Positions 1 through 8,036 are shown, counted from the stretch's first letter. The stretch is DNA of 19,435 bases from an uncultured Micrococcus sp. (GCA_946222435.1 CAMIOJ010000005.1:1-19435), one strand, 5' to 3'. Translations and numbers: made by a program. The notes: generated by a model not told the origin, from the letters alone.

Positions 1-21
1 GTCCGGAACCTGTGTCCGGAC
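1..21. repeat. Short inverted repeat at the window edge, downstream of era
   Basis: GTCCGGA (1-7) and TCCGGAC (15-21) are perfect reverse complements around a 7-nt loop. The hairpin lies about 50 nt past the era stop codon, so it could be a terminator for the long minus-strand operon or belong to whatever lies left of the window. There is no U-tract. Bases 22-71 hold nothing I recognise. Confidence 0.4.
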
Positions 22-71
22 CGCAGCCCTGCTGATGATTCGTCGATGCGCTCAGTGCACCTGGACTGCCC

Positions 72-1067
72 TCACATGCCGAGGCGATGCAGGTGCTTCG
101 GGTCCCGCTGCCAGTCCCGCGCCACCTTGACCCTGAGATCCAAATAGACGGGAGTTCCGAGCATCCTTTCGATGCCGGCGCGGGCGTCCTGCCCGATCTT
201 GCGCAGGCGCGCACCCTTCTTGCCGATGATGATGCCCTTCTGGCTGTCCCGCTCCACGTAGAGCGAGGCCCAGACGTCCACGAGCGGCCTGTCCTTCGGC
301 CGGTACTCGCGCGGCGCCATCTCCTCCACCACCACGGCCACAGAGTGCGGCAGCTCGTCCCGCACGTCCTCCAGTGCGGCTTCACGGATCAGCTCGGCGA
401 CCATGATGGCCTCCGGCTCATCCGTCAGCTCCCCGTCCGGATAGAGCGGCGGCCCCTTCGGCAGCAGCTCGTGGAGGACCTTCTCCACGTCCTCCACCTG
501 CCGGCCCTCCACGGCGGACACCGGTACCACCGCACGGAAGCCCTCACCCTTGTTCTCCGGGCCGATAACCTGGCCCCCCAGGGCCGTGACGGCCAGCAGC
601 TGCTCGGCCAGCTGCTGTGGAGAGACCTTGTCCGTCTTGGTCACGATCGCCACTACCGGCGTCCGTTTCAGGTAGCTCAGCTGCTGCGCGATGAACCGGT
701 CCCCCGGGCCGATCGACTCGTCCGCGGGGATGCACATGCCCACGGCGTCCACCTCATTGAGGGTCTCCGCCACCAGGTCGTTCAGCCGCTCGCCCAGAAG
801 CGTGCGGGGACGGTGCAGGCCCGGGGTGTCCACGAGCACGAGCTGGAAGTCCTCGCGGTGGACGATCCCGCGGATGGTGTGGCGCGTGGTCTGGGGCTTG
901 GAGGAGGTGATCGCCACCTTCTCCCCCACCAGCGCGTTGGTCAGCGTGGACTTGCCGGCGTTCGGCCGGCCCACCAGCGAGACGAAGCCGGAACGGAAGT
1001 CCGGGTCCACCTCGCTGAGATCCAGCAACGGGGCCTCGTTCTCCCCGTCCCTGCCTCGGCGGCTCAT
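72..1067 (-). CDS. era: GTPase Era, ribosome assembly factor
   Basis: Era is a GTPase that binds the 3' end of 16S rRNA and helps mature the 30S subunit. The 331-residue product shows G1 GRPNAGKS (33-40), a switch region rich in Thr after SSKPQTTRHT, G3 DTPG (80-83) and a G4 reading TKTD (143-146) instead of the textbook NKxD. The C-terminal third carries the KH RNA-binding domain with the GKKG turn near residue 282. Length is slightly above the usual 300 because of a 25-residue acidic N-terminal extension. The ATG overlaps the stop of the upstream CBS-domain gene as ATGA, so the two are probably translationally coupled. It is the last gene of the hrcA operon in the window and sits with two other rRNA-processing genes, ybeY and rsmE. 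Confidence 0.97.
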   Translation of the reverse strand: MSRRGRDGENEAPLLDLSEVDPDFRSGFVSLVGRPNAGKSTLTNALVGEKVAITSSKPQTTRHTIRGIVHREDFQLVLVDTPGLHRPRTLLGERLNDLVAETLNEVDAVGMCIPADESIGPGDRFIAQQLSYLKRTPVVAIVTKTDKVSPQQLAEQLLAVTALGGQVIGPENKGEGFRAVVPVSAVEGRQVEDVEKVLHELLPKGPPLYPDGELTDEPEAIMVAELIREAALEDVRDELPHSVAVVVEEMAPREYRPKDRPLVDVWASLYVERDSQKGIIIGKKGARLRKIGQDARAGIERMLGTPVYLDLRVKVARDWQRDPKHLHRLGM

Positions 1068-2398
1068 GCGTGCTCCTTCGTATGCTTCTCCGCCGCATCG
1101 GCGTCCTGCTCGTCGTCCTCCCGATGGCGGAAGCGCAGCGGGCGGTCCTCGGTCTCGGTCACACGCAGCCGGGAGATGCGGTTGCGCCGCGGCTCCAGGG
1201 AGTCGGCGTGCAGGATGATGCCCTGCACCGTCACCTCGGAGCCCTGGATCGGCACCCGGCCCAGGTGCTTGGCCAGCAGGCCGCCCAGGGTGTCCACGTC
1301 CTCCTCGTCGTCCAGGTCCACGTCGAACTCCTCGGCGAAGTCCGAGACGTTCATGCGGGCGTCCACGGAGTAGACGCCGTCCGCGATCCTCTCCACCTCG
1401 GGGTGCTCGTGGCGGTCGTCCTCGTCGTAGATCTCACCCACGATCTCCTCGATCAGGTCCTCGAGGGTCACCAGGCCGGCGGTGCCGCCGTACTCGTCCA
1501 CCACGATCGCCACGTGCGTGGACTCCCGCTGCAGCTCCTGCAGCAGGGATGCCACGGACTTGGACTCCGGCACGAAGCGCACGTCCCGCATCCGCTCGGA
1601 CACCGGCTGGGACTCGTCCGCCCCCTCCCGGTGCAGGGCGCGGGTGACGTCCTTCAAGTAGAGCATGCCGCGCACGTCGTCCGAGTCCTCGCCGATCACC
1701 GGCACGCGGGAGAAGCCCGAGCGCAGGAACAGCTGCATGGACTGACGCAGCGTGTGGTCCTGGTCGATGGTCACCACGTCCGTGCGCGGCACCATCACCG
1801 CCCGCACCAGGGTGTCCCCCATGGTGAACACGGACTGGATCAGCTCCGCCTCCGAGTCGGCGAGGATGTCCGCGTCATGGGCGCGGGCCACCACCTCGCG
1901 CAGGTGGCGCTCCTCGAAGTCGTCCTCCTCGTCCACCTCCAGCTCCGGGCGCCGGCGGTCCCGGCCCAGCCGACCGGACAGCGGGCCGAGGATCTTCGTC
2001 AGGCCGCGGACCAGGCCGCCGGTGCGCCGCGCCACCGCGGCCTCGTTGCGGGAGCCGATCGGCCTCGGAGACCACACGCCGAGCAGACCCGCGGCCACCA
2101 TCACCAGCACGGCGGAGGACAGCAGGGCCATCCACGTGGTGCCCGTGAACTCGACCATGGCGATGGTGAGGCAGACCGCCGCCAGGGATTCGGTCAGCAG
2201 GCGCCAGAAGCGCAGCGAGCCCAGGTGCCGCGGCAGCTCCGCCAGCACGTCCAGCGCCGTGGACTTCCCACTGTGGCGGGCGATCTCCTCGGCGTCCTTG
2301 CGCGAGAGGTAGGTGAACGCCGACTCCGCCAGTGCCAGCACCCACGTGAGGATGATGAACAGGACGAAGGCGACGACCAGGATGACAGGGGTGATCAC
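1064..2398 (-). CDS. DUF21/CBS-domain membrane protein (CNNM/CorC-HlyC family)
   Basis: The 444-residue protein opens with a hydrophobic segment (about 3-23), followed by a second hydrophobic stretch around 80-110, together forming a short DUF21/CNNM-type membrane part. Two CBS motifs follow (roughly 200-325, including the segments RAVMVPRTDV and VDEYGGTAGLVTLEDLIEEI), then a C-terminal CorC/HlyC transporter-associated domain (about 345-420) and a charged tail. Relatives are annotated as 'hemolysin' or magnesium/cobalt efflux proteins; Mg2+ transport is the best supported role for the family, but substrate and direction cannot be read here. The gene starts with GTG, 9 bp after ybeY, and its TGA overlaps the era ATG by 4 bp. 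Its position between ybeY and era is conserved in actinobacteria. The family assignment is firm; the transport role is inferred. Confidence 0.92.
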   Translation of the reverse strand: MITPVILVVAFVLFIILTWVLALAESAFTYLSRKDAEEIARHSGKSTALDVLAELPRHLGSLRFWRLLTESLAAVCLTIAMVEFTGTTWMALLSSAVLVMVAAGLLGVWSPRPIGSRNEAAVARRTGGLVRGLTKILGPLSGRLGRDRRRPELEVDEEDDFEERHLREVVARAHDADILADSEAELIQSVFTMGDTLVRAVMVPRTDVVTIDQDHTLRQSMQLFLRSGFSRVPVIGEDSDDVRGMLYLKDVTRALHREGADESQPVSERMRDVRFVPESKSVASLLQELQRESTHVAIVVDEYGGTAGLVTLEDLIEEIVGEIYDEDDRHEHPEVERIADGVYSVDARMNVSDFAEEFDVDLDDEEDVDTLGGLLAKHLGRVPIQGSEVTVQGIILHADSLEPRRNRISRLRVTETEDRPLRFRHREDDEQDADAAEKHTKEHA

Positions 2399-2407
2399 GG
2401 CTGCGCG

Positions 2408-2881
2408 TCAGTCCTCGATGGTCGGGGCAGGGGCGGGGCGGCCGAGGACCTCAGAGACCAGCCGGTCCTGCAGCGCGAACATCTCCTCACGCTCGTCCTC
2501 CTTCATGTGGTCGTGGCCGAGCAGGTGGAGCATGCCGTGCGTAAGCAGCAGCATCAGCTCGTCGTCACGGGAGTGGCCGCCGCGGGCGGCCTGCTTGGCG
2601 GCCACCTCTGGGCACAGCACCACGTCTCCGAGCACGCCCTCGGACGGGGCGGACTCGGTGCCGGGGGTAAGCTCGTCCATGGGCAGGCTCATCACGTCCG
2701 TGGGACCCTCCAGGTCCATCCACTCCACGTGCAGCTCGGCCATGCGGGCGGCGTCCACCACGGTCACGGCGGTCTCGGCCTGCGGGTGGACATGCATCCG
2801 GGCGTAGACGTGCTGCGCCATGGCGAGCAGGTCCTGCTCCGGCACCTCAATGCCAGACTCGTTCACGATCTCAACGGCCAC
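2408..2881 (-). CDS. ybeY: Endoribonuclease / rRNA maturation factor YbeY
   Basis: YbeY is a metal-dependent protein involved in 16S rRNA 3'-end maturation and ribosome quality control. The 157-residue product contains the family hallmark GPTDVMSLP (59-67) and the zinc-binding HGMLHLLGHDH (115-125), with H115, H119 and H125 as the metal ligands. I place the start at a GTG (2881) rather than at the longer open frame to 2989, because a strong Shine-Dalgarno GGAAGGAGG lies 4 nt before it and the family begins right at the VEIVNESG strand. This start lies 11 bp inside the end of phoH, giving tight coupling. The C-terminus (EVLGRPAPAPTIED) is a short, probably disordered tail. Confidence 0.95.
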   Translation of the reverse strand: MAVEIVNESGIEVPEQDLLAMAQHVYARMHVHPQAETAVTVVDAARMAELHVEWMDLEGPTDVMSLPMDELTPGTESAPSEGVLGDVVLCPEVAAKQAARGGHSRDDELMLLLTHGMLHLLGHDHMKEDEREEMFALQDRLVSEVLGRPAPAPTIED

Positions 2882-4010
2882 GGCCCCTCCTTCCGGGCTG
2901 GGTCCCGCGGCCGGTCTCCGGGCGCAGGGTGTCATAGGCGTCCACGATCGCGGTGACCAGGCGGTGGCGCACCACGTCCGAGGAGTCAAAGCGGATCATC
3001 TCGATCCCGTCCACGCCCTCCAGGACCTCCACGGCCTGGGCCAGGCCGGAGGCGGTGCCGCGCGGCAGGTCCACCTGAGAGGTGTCACCGGTGATGACCA
3101 TGTGCGCGCCGAAGCCGAGGCGGGTGAGGAACATCTTCATCTGCTCGCCCGTGGTGTTCTGCGCCTCGTCCAGGATCACGAACGCATCGTTGAGCGTGCG
3201 CCCGCGCATGTACGCCAGCGGAGCGACCTCGATGGTCCCGGCCTCCATCAGGCGCGGGATGGACTCGGGCTCCACCATGTCGTGCAACGCGTCGTAGAGC
3301 GGGCGCAGGTACGGGTCGATCTTCTCGGACAGCCCGCCGGGCAGGTAGCCCAGGTTCTCGCCGGCCTCCACCGCGGGACGGGTGAGGATGATCCGGTTGA
3401 CCTCCTTGGCCTGCAGGGCCTGCACGGCCTTGGCCATGGCCAAGTAGGTCTTGCCGGTGCCGGCCGGGCCGATGCCGAACACGACGGTGGCCCGGTCGAT
3501 GGCGTCCACGTACTCCTGCTGGTTGACGGTCTTCGCCCGGATCTTCCGGCCGCGGCCGGAGAGGATCGACTCGCGGGAGACCGTGGCCGACGGGGCGCGA
3601 CCGCCGCGCACGAGAGTCACCACCTGCTCCATGGTGTCCGCGGTGACGGGGATGTCCCTGTGGGCGATGCCCCGCAGATCCTCCACGATCCGTCGCACGG
3701 CGACGGCCTCCGCGGGCGGGCCGTCCAGGCCGAGCTCCTGGTCGCGGACGGAGACCTCGACCCTCGGGTACACGCCGGCCAGGATCCGCAGCAGCGCGTC
3801 CTGGGGTCCCAGTGTGCGGACCATCAGGTCCGGGGATGCGAAGTGGACACTGTGGTGGCCGGTGGAATCGGTGGGCCGGGTCTCGGCGTGGGAGGACGTC
3901 ACGATGGGGTTCATCACCTCGGGGTTCGCAGTGCTGCTGTCAGGGACGTGCTTCGGCGGTCGGCCAGCGCGAGGCGGGGCGGGCGCACGGGCCCAGTCTA
4001 CGTGCGTCAC
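2871..4010 (-). CDS. PhoH family ATPase (PhoH-like protein)
   Basis: This cytoplasmic P-loop ATPase has Walker A GPAGTGKT (181-188), the segment RGRTLNDAF (269-277) and Walker B DEAQN (281-285), all characteristic of the PhoH/YbeZ family. YbeZ works with YbeY in bacteria, which fits the adjacent, overlapping ybeY gene and suggests a role in RNA metabolism. The frame opens with GTG at 4010, whose GTGA overlaps the rsmE stop by 4 bp. An internal ATG (residue 33, position 3914) is a second possible start; neither has a convincing Shine-Dalgarno, so coupled initiation at 4010 is my preference. The first 55 residues are low complexity. The tail after TGRGTQ is Gly/Arg-rich and could touch RNA (inference). 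Confidence 0.94.
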   Translation of the reverse strand: MTHVDWARAPAPPRAGRPPKHVPDSSTANPEVMNPIVTSSHAETRPTDSTGHHSVHFASPDLMVRTLGPQDALLRILAGVYPRVEVSVRDQELGLDGPPAEAVAVRRIVEDLRGIAHRDIPVTADTMEQVVTLVRGGRAPSATVSRESILSGRGRKIRAKTVNQQEYVDAIDRATVVFGIGPAGTGKTYLAMAKAVQALQAKEVNRIILTRPAVEAGENLGYLPGGLSEKIDPYLRPLYDALHDMVEPESIPRLMEAGTIEVAPLAYMRGRTLNDAFVILDEAQNTTGEQMKMFLTRLGFGAHMVITGDTSQVDLPRGTASGLAQAVEVLEGVDGIEMIRFDSSDVVRHRLVTAIVDAYDTLRPETGRGTQPGRRGRGR

Positions 4011-4759
4011 CAGCGTCCGAGCAGGTGCTGGAGGACGGCGATCGCCGCCGGACCGGCGGTGGAGGAGCGCAGCACGTTCTGCCCCAGCAGCCGCAGCTGC
4101 GCCCCGGCCTGTGTCAGCGCGTCCAGCTCGCCGGCGGAGATGCCGCCCTCCGGCCCCACCACCAGCACGATCCGCTCCGCCTCAACCCAGGCCCCCGCAT
4201 CGGCGGCGGTGAGCCCCTGGGTCGCCTCTTCATGCAGCACCACGACGACGGTCCCCTCCTGCACGAGCTCCCTCACCTTCGCGCCGGTGACGGTGGGCTC
4301 CAGGACGGGCACGCGGGCCCGGCGTGCCTGCTTGGCGGCGGCGTGGAGGGCATCGGCCCACTTCTGCCGGGCCTTGGCCTCCTTGGTGCCGCGCCAGCGC
4401 ACGATCGCGCGCTCGGACTCCCAGGGGACCACGGCGTCCACACCAAGCTCGGTGGCGGTCTGCACCGCCAGGGTGTCCCGGTCCCCCTTGGCCAGGGCCT
4501 GGACAAGCACCAGCTCCGGCCGCTGCGCGGCGACGTCCTCGACCTGCTCCACCGTCACCGTGACGGCGTGACTGTCCACCGCGGCCACCGAGCCGTGGGC
4601 GCGCCGTCCCGCGGTGTCCGCCACGAGGATCGGGTCCCCCGGGCCCAGGCGCATCGCACCTCCGGCGTGGCGGGCCTCCGCCCCGGTGAGGGTCACCGAC
4701 GAACCCGGCCGGCCGTCGTCGAGCAGCCCGGGGACCACGTAGAACAGGTGTGCGGTCAC
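4007..4759 (-). CDS. rsmE: 16S rRNA (uracil-1498-N3)-methyltransferase RsmE
   Basis: RsmE methylates U1498 of 16S rRNA in the assembled 30S subunit using S-adenosylmethionine. The 250-residue protein has an N-terminal PUA-like part (about 1-75) and a C-terminal SPOUT domain with ALAKGDRDTLAVQTATELGV (89-108), the SAM-binding GPEGGIS (202-208) and LGQNVLRSSTA (225-235). In the last motif the family usually reads LGxRILRxETA, so Asn and Ser replace Arg and Glu here. The start is GTG, one base after the dnaJ stop codon, and the stop overlaps the phoH start. The hrcA-dnaJ-rsmE-phoH order is widespread in actinobacteria and firmicutes. Confidence 0.95.
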   Translation of the reverse strand: MTAHLFYVVPGLLDDGRPGSSVTLTGAEARHAGGAMRLGPGDPILVADTAGRRAHGSVAAVDSHAVTVTVEQVEDVAAQRPELVLVQALAKGDRDTLAVQTATELGVDAVVPWESERAIVRWRGTKEAKARQKWADALHAAAKQARRARVPVLEPTVTGAKVRELVQEGTVVVVLHEEATQGLTAADAGAWVEAERIVLVVGPEGGISAGELDALTQAGAQLRLLGQNVLRSSTAGPAAIAVLQHLLGRW

Positions 4760-4760
4760 G

Positions 4761-5888
4761 TCAGAGGTTCTTCAGGTTCTCGCGGATGCGGGCGAACATG
4801 GACTTCTGGTGCCGGGCGCCGTGGACGACCTCCTCGCCGCGCAGCTCGGCCAGCCGCTCCATGAGCTCCCGCTGCTCCGCGGTGAGGTCCGTCGGGGTGG
4901 ACACCAGGACGTTGACCCGGAGGTCGCCGCGGCCGGCACCGCGCAGCCGGCCCACGCCCAGGCCCTTGAGGACCTCCACATGACCGGGCTGGGTGCCTTC
5001 CTCCAGCGTGACGGTCTGCTCGCCGTCCAGGGTCTCCAGGGTGAGGGTGGTGCCCAGGGCGGCCGCCGCCATGGGGACGGTCACGGTGGTGGACAGGTTG
5101 TCCCCCTCGCGGGAGAAGGTAGCGTCCGGGGCCACCACGATCTCCACGTAGAGGTCGCCGTTCGGCCCGCCGCCGGGGCCGGCCTCCCCGCGTCCAACCA
5201 AGTGGATCCGCGTACCGGTGTCCACGCCGGCCGGGACCTTGATGGTCAGCGGCTTCTGGGCCCGGACACGGCCCTGGCCGTGGCACTCGTGACACGGGCT
5301 CGGCAGGGTGGTGCCCATGCCCTGGCAGCCCGGGCATGCCTCCGTGGTCATGATCGTGCCGAGCACAGAGCGGACCGGACGCTGGATCATGCCCTGCCCG
5401 CGGCAGGTGGAGCAGGTCTCCGGCGAGGTGCCCGGCTGGCAGCACGACCCATGGCAGGCCTCACAGGTCACCGCGGTGTCCACCTGCAGGGTGTGCTCGG
5501 CACCGAAGACGGCGTCCTTCAGAGAGATCTGCGCCCGGATCTGCGCGTCCTGGCCCCGGCGGGTGCGCGAGGCCGGACCGCGCTGGCCGCCGGCGGCGCC
5601 CATGAACGTCTCGAAGATGTCCGCGAAGCCGAAGCCCCCGGCACCCTGGCCGAAGCCGCCGCCGAACCCGGCCTGGCCGTTCTCATTGCCGGTGGTGTCA
5701 TAGTTCCGGCGCTTCTCCGGGTCGTTCAGGACCTCGTAGGCGTGGGAGATCTGCTTGAACCGGTCCGCGGCGTCCTCGCCCGGATTCACGTCCGGGTGGT
5801 ACTTGCGGGCCAACTTCCGGTAGGCGCGGCGGATCTCCTCCTGGGAGGCGTCGCGGGACAGGCCGAGCGTCTCGTAGTGGTCGGACAC
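4761..5888 (-). CDS. dnaJ: Molecular chaperone DnaJ (Hsp40), DnaJ2 type
   Basis: DnaJ stimulates the ATPase of DnaK and delivers unfolded clients. The 375-residue product has a J domain (1-68) with the HPD tripeptide at 31-33, a Gly/Phe-rich linker (about 70-105), a four-repeat zinc domain (142-208) and C-terminal substrate-binding domains. The zinc repeats are at C142/C145, C159/C162, C185/C188 and C199/C202. The first repeat reads CEACHGSC, so the usual closing glycine (CxxCxGxG) is cysteine 148, followed by another cysteine. The start is GTG at 5888, preceded by a GGAAGG stretch. Being next to hrcA rather than dnaK-grpE marks it as the second, HrcA-linked DnaJ seen in actinobacteria. It probably shares the CIRCE-controlled promoter of hrcA, unless the 99-bp gap holds a second promoter. 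Confidence 0.96.
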   Translation of the reverse strand: MSDHYETLGLSRDASQEEIRRAYRKLARKYHPDVNPGEDAADRFKQISHAYEVLNDPEKRRNYDTTGNENGQAGFGGGFGQGAGGFGFADIFETFMGAAGGQRGPASRTRRGQDAQIRAQISLKDAVFGAEHTLQVDTAVTCEACHGSCCQPGTSPETCSTCRGQGMIQRPVRSVLGTIMTTEACPGCQGMGTTLPSPCHECHGQGRVRAQKPLTIKVPAGVDTGTRIHLVGRGEAGPGGGPNGDLYVEIVVAPDATFSREGDNLSTTVTVPMAAAALGTTLTLETLDGEQTVTLEEGTQPGHVEVLKGLGVGRLRGAGRGDLRVNVLVSTPTDLTAEQRELMERLAELRGEEVVHGARHQKSMFARIRENLKNL

Positions 5889-5987
5889 GGTGGGGACTCT
5901 TCCTTCCAGAGGACTTCAGGTGAGGTTTCGAGGATCAGGTGAGGGGCCGTCGTCGGGATGCACGGGGCGACTCTGCGACGGCGGGCC
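5889..5987 (-). other. hrcA-dnaJ spacer with a direct repeat and a weak hairpin
   Basis: This is the longest gap in the otherwise packed operon. On the plus strand the 9-mer TCAGGTGAG occurs at 5916-5924 and again at 5935-5943, exactly 19 nt apart. Closer to hrcA, CCGTCG and CGACGG can pair over a loop of about 20 nt. I see no clear promoter. Confidence 0.4.
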
Positions 5988-7001
5988 TCAGGTGGTGAGG
6001 ATCCGGGAGAGGTAGCGGGCGATGGCGCGGACCGCGGCCATGGTGCCCGGATAGTCCATGCGGGTGGGGCCCACCACACCGAGCTTGGCCACGGCGCCGG
6101 GCCCGTAGGAGGCGGCCACCACCGAGGTGTCCGCCAGCGAGCCGGCGTTCTCCGAGCCGATGCGGACGGACAGCCCGCGCACGTCCTGCTCCATCTCCGT
6201 GAGCAGGCGCAGCAGCACGACCTGCTCCTCCAGCGCCTCGAGGATGGGGCCGATGGTCTGCGGGAAGTCCCCATGGGTGCGCGCCAGGTTCGCGGTGCCG
6301 GCCATGACGATGCGGTCCTGGCGGCCGGCCTCCAGCAGTTGGCCTATCGCGGCGGTCAGCGTGTCCACCAGGGGCCGGTCCTGTGGCGGCACGGACAGCG
6401 CCACGGTGTCAAGGGCGGCCGCAGCCTGCGTGGGCGTCAGCCCGTCCAGGGACTGCAGCAGCACCTGCTTCAGAGCGGCGAGGGTCGGCTCGTCCGCGTC
6501 CTGCTCCGTGGCCACCACACGCTGGTCCACACGGCCCGTGGAGAGGATCAGCACCACGAGGACCCGGTGCGGGGCCAGGGACACCAGCTCCAGGTGCCGG
6601 ACAGTGGAGCCGTCCTCATGCGGGAACTGCGCGATGGCCACCTGCTGCGTCAGCTGCGCCAGCAAACGGACCGCGTTCTCCATCATGTGCTCCATGTCCG
6701 CCTCCGGCTCCAGCAGCGCCTTCACGGCACGGCGCTCGGCGGCGGACAGCGGTTTCACCTCGGAGATCCGGTCCACGAACACGCGGTAGCCCTTGTCCGT
6801 GGGGATGCGGCCGGCCGAGGTGTGCGGCGCCGTGATCAGCCCCTCCTCCTCCAGTGCCGCCATGTCATTGCGCACGGTGGCCGAGGAGACCCCGAGCCCG
6901 TGACGCTCTACGAGCGCCTTCGAGCCCACCGGCTCCTGCAGGGCAACGTAGTCCTCCACGATGGCCTGCAGCACCTGCATACGACGCGGCTGTTCGCTCA
7001 T
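5988..7001 (-). CDS. hrcA: Heat-inducible transcription repressor HrcA
   Basis: HrcA binds CIRCE operators and represses heat-shock genes, often with its folding assisted by GroEL. The 337-residue product has an N-terminal winged helix (about 1-75, including QEPVGSKAL and SSATVRNDMAALEEEGLI) and a C-terminal GAF-like dimerisation region; GPTRMDYPG near residue 310 is a family signature. The open frame extends to 7061, but that start would lie inside the CIRCE operator. The internal ATG at 7001 (MSEQPRRMQVL) has GGAGAGGAG about 10 nt upstream and matches normal HrcA N-termini, so I use it. The gene heads the minus-strand operon and is very likely autoregulated. Confidence 0.96.
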   Translation of the reverse strand: MSEQPRRMQVLQAIVEDYVALQEPVGSKALVERHGLGVSSATVRNDMAALEEEGLITAPHTSAGRIPTDKGYRVFVDRISEVKPLSAAERRAVKALLEPEADMEHMMENAVRLLAQLTQQVAIAQFPHEDGSTVRHLELVSLAPHRVLVVLILSTGRVDQRVVATEQDADEPTLAALKQVLLQSLDGLTPTQAAAALDTVALSVPPQDRPLVDTLTAAIGQLLEAGRQDRIVMAGTANLARTHGDFPQTIGPILEALEEQVVLLRLLTEMEQDVRGLSVRIGSENAGSLADTSVVAASYGPGAVAKLGVVGPTRMDYPGTMAAVRAIARYLSRILTT

Positions 7002-7054
7002 CGGGATCGGACTCCTCTCCTGCTCGACCGGGGGTTCTCTGCACGTCGCCGGAG

Positions 7055-7081
7055 CTGGCACTCTCCGGACTCAAGTGCTGA
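7055..7081 (-). promoter_or_regulatory. CIRCE operator of hrcA
   Basis: On the plus strand CTGGCACTC (7055-7063), a 9-nt spacer and AAGTGCTGA (7073-7081) form the CIRCE inverted repeat. Read on the minus strand it is TCAGCACTT-N9-GAGTGCCAG, matching 7 of 9 consensus positions in each arm (TTAGCACTC-N9-GAGTGCTAA) with the exact 9-nt spacer. It lies 54-80 nt upstream of the chosen hrcA ATG and abuts the -10 box, ideal for autorepression. Confidence 0.9.
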
Positions 7082-7109
7082 TCCTACGGCGATCCGGCCG
7101 CGAGTTCAC
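7081..7109 (-). promoter_or_regulatory. hrcA operon promoter
   Basis: On the minus strand TAGGAT (plus 7081-7086) is a good -10 box, and GTGAAC (plus 7104-7109) is a weak -35 at 17-nt spacing. The last base of the -10 is the first base of CIRCE, so the predicted transcription start falls inside the operator. Position and overlap are seen; activity is inferred. Confidence 0.65.
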
Positions 7110-7152
7110 GGCAGACCGGCGCGGGTTCGCTCACAGCGGGCAGCCCGGTGGC

Positions 7153-7158
7153 TAGGGT
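7153..7158 (+). promoter_or_regulatory. -10 box of a probably leaderless DUF3097 promoter
   Basis: TAGGGT ends 8 nt before the ATG at 7167, and no Shine-Dalgarno lies between them. This spacing puts the transcription start at or next to the A of the ATG, as in leaderless actinobacterial mRNAs. No good -35 box is visible. Confidence 0.5.
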
Positions 7159-7166
7159 GCTGACCC

Positions 7167-8036
7167 ATGGACTGGAGCAGCTGGGGACCCGGACCGGCCG
7201 ACGCGCTGAAGCGCCCGGCCCGGAAGCAGGCGAAGACTGTTGGTGCCGCACCCGGGACCGTGGTGGAGGACGTCACCACCGGTTTCGTGGGCGCGGTGAT
7301 TCGCGTGGAAAGGGCCGGCGGTGTCCACGTGGTGGTCTTGGAGGACCGCCGGGGACGACGCAAGTCCTTCCCGCTGGGCGGCGGGTTCTGGATCGACGGC
7401 GAGCCCGTGGTGCTGGTCCCGGCCGAGCGCGCCGCTGGACCGGTGAAGACGGCGCCACAGCGCACCGCCTCCGGCTCCGTCCGTGTGGAGGGCGCCCGAG
7501 CCCGCACCGCCCGCGCCTCCCGCATCTGGGTGGAGGGCGCCCACGACGCCGAGCTCGTGGAGAAGGTCTGGGGCGAGGACCTGCGCCACGAGGGCATCGT
7601 GGTGGAGCCCCTGCACGGCGTGGACGACCTCGCCGGCGCCATCCGGGACTTCGCCCCCTCCTCCCGGCGGCGCCTCGGGATCCTGGTGGACCACCTCGTC
7701 CCCGGCTCCAAGGAGGAGCGAATCGCCGCGGAGGCCATGAAGACGCCCGGGGCGGCCGGGAACGTCCTGATCCTGGGCCACCCTTACGTGGACGTCTGGC
7801 AGGTGATCAAGCCCCAGGTGATCGGCATCGGGGCCTGGCCCGTGGTGCCCAAGGGGCAGGACTGGAAGACCGGCATCCTCAAGGGGCTCGGCTGGCCGCA
7901 CCGCACCAAGGAGGACGTCGGACTCGGCTGGAAGCGCCTGCTCTCCCAGGTCCGCACCTACGCGGACCTCGAGCCCTCCCTGCTGGGACGTGTGGAGGAA
8001 CTCATCGACTTCCTGACCGAGCCCGGCACCGCCTGA
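7167..8036 (+). CDS. DUF3097 family protein, function unknown
   Basis: The 289-residue soluble protein matches the actinobacterial DUF3097 family in length and in conserved blocks such as RIWVEGAHDAELVEKVWG (118-135) and LVDHLVPGSKEERIA. An N-terminal part (about 30-90) looks like a small beta domain. The pattern VEG-DAELVEKVWG followed some 50 residues later by ILVDHLVPGSKE resembles the Glu and Asp motifs of a TOPRIM-like fold, so a nucleic-acid-related role is possible; that is inference. The gene diverges from hrcA across 165 bp and appears to be leaderless. Family membership is fairly secure; no biochemical function is assigned. Confidence 0.85.
   Translation: MDWSSWGPGPADALKRPARKQAKTVGAAPGTVVEDVTTGFVGAVIRVERAGGVHVVVLEDRRGRRKSFPLGGGFWIDGEPVVLVPAERAAGPVKTAPQRTASGSVRVEGARARTARASRIWVEGAHDAELVEKVWGEDLRHEGIVVEPLHGVDDLAGAIRDFAPSSRRRLGILVDHLVPGSKEERIAAEAMKTPGAAGNVLILGHPYVDVWQVIKPQVIGIGAWPVVPKGQDWKTGILKGLGWPHRTKEDVGLGWKRLLSQVRTYADLEPSLLGRVEELIDFLTEPGTA

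Noticed and set aside
1070..2956. Plus-strand open frame of 628 codons opposite the CBS-domain gene and ybeY
   Set aside because: Shadow of real minus-strand genes caused by very high third-position GC; no motifs.
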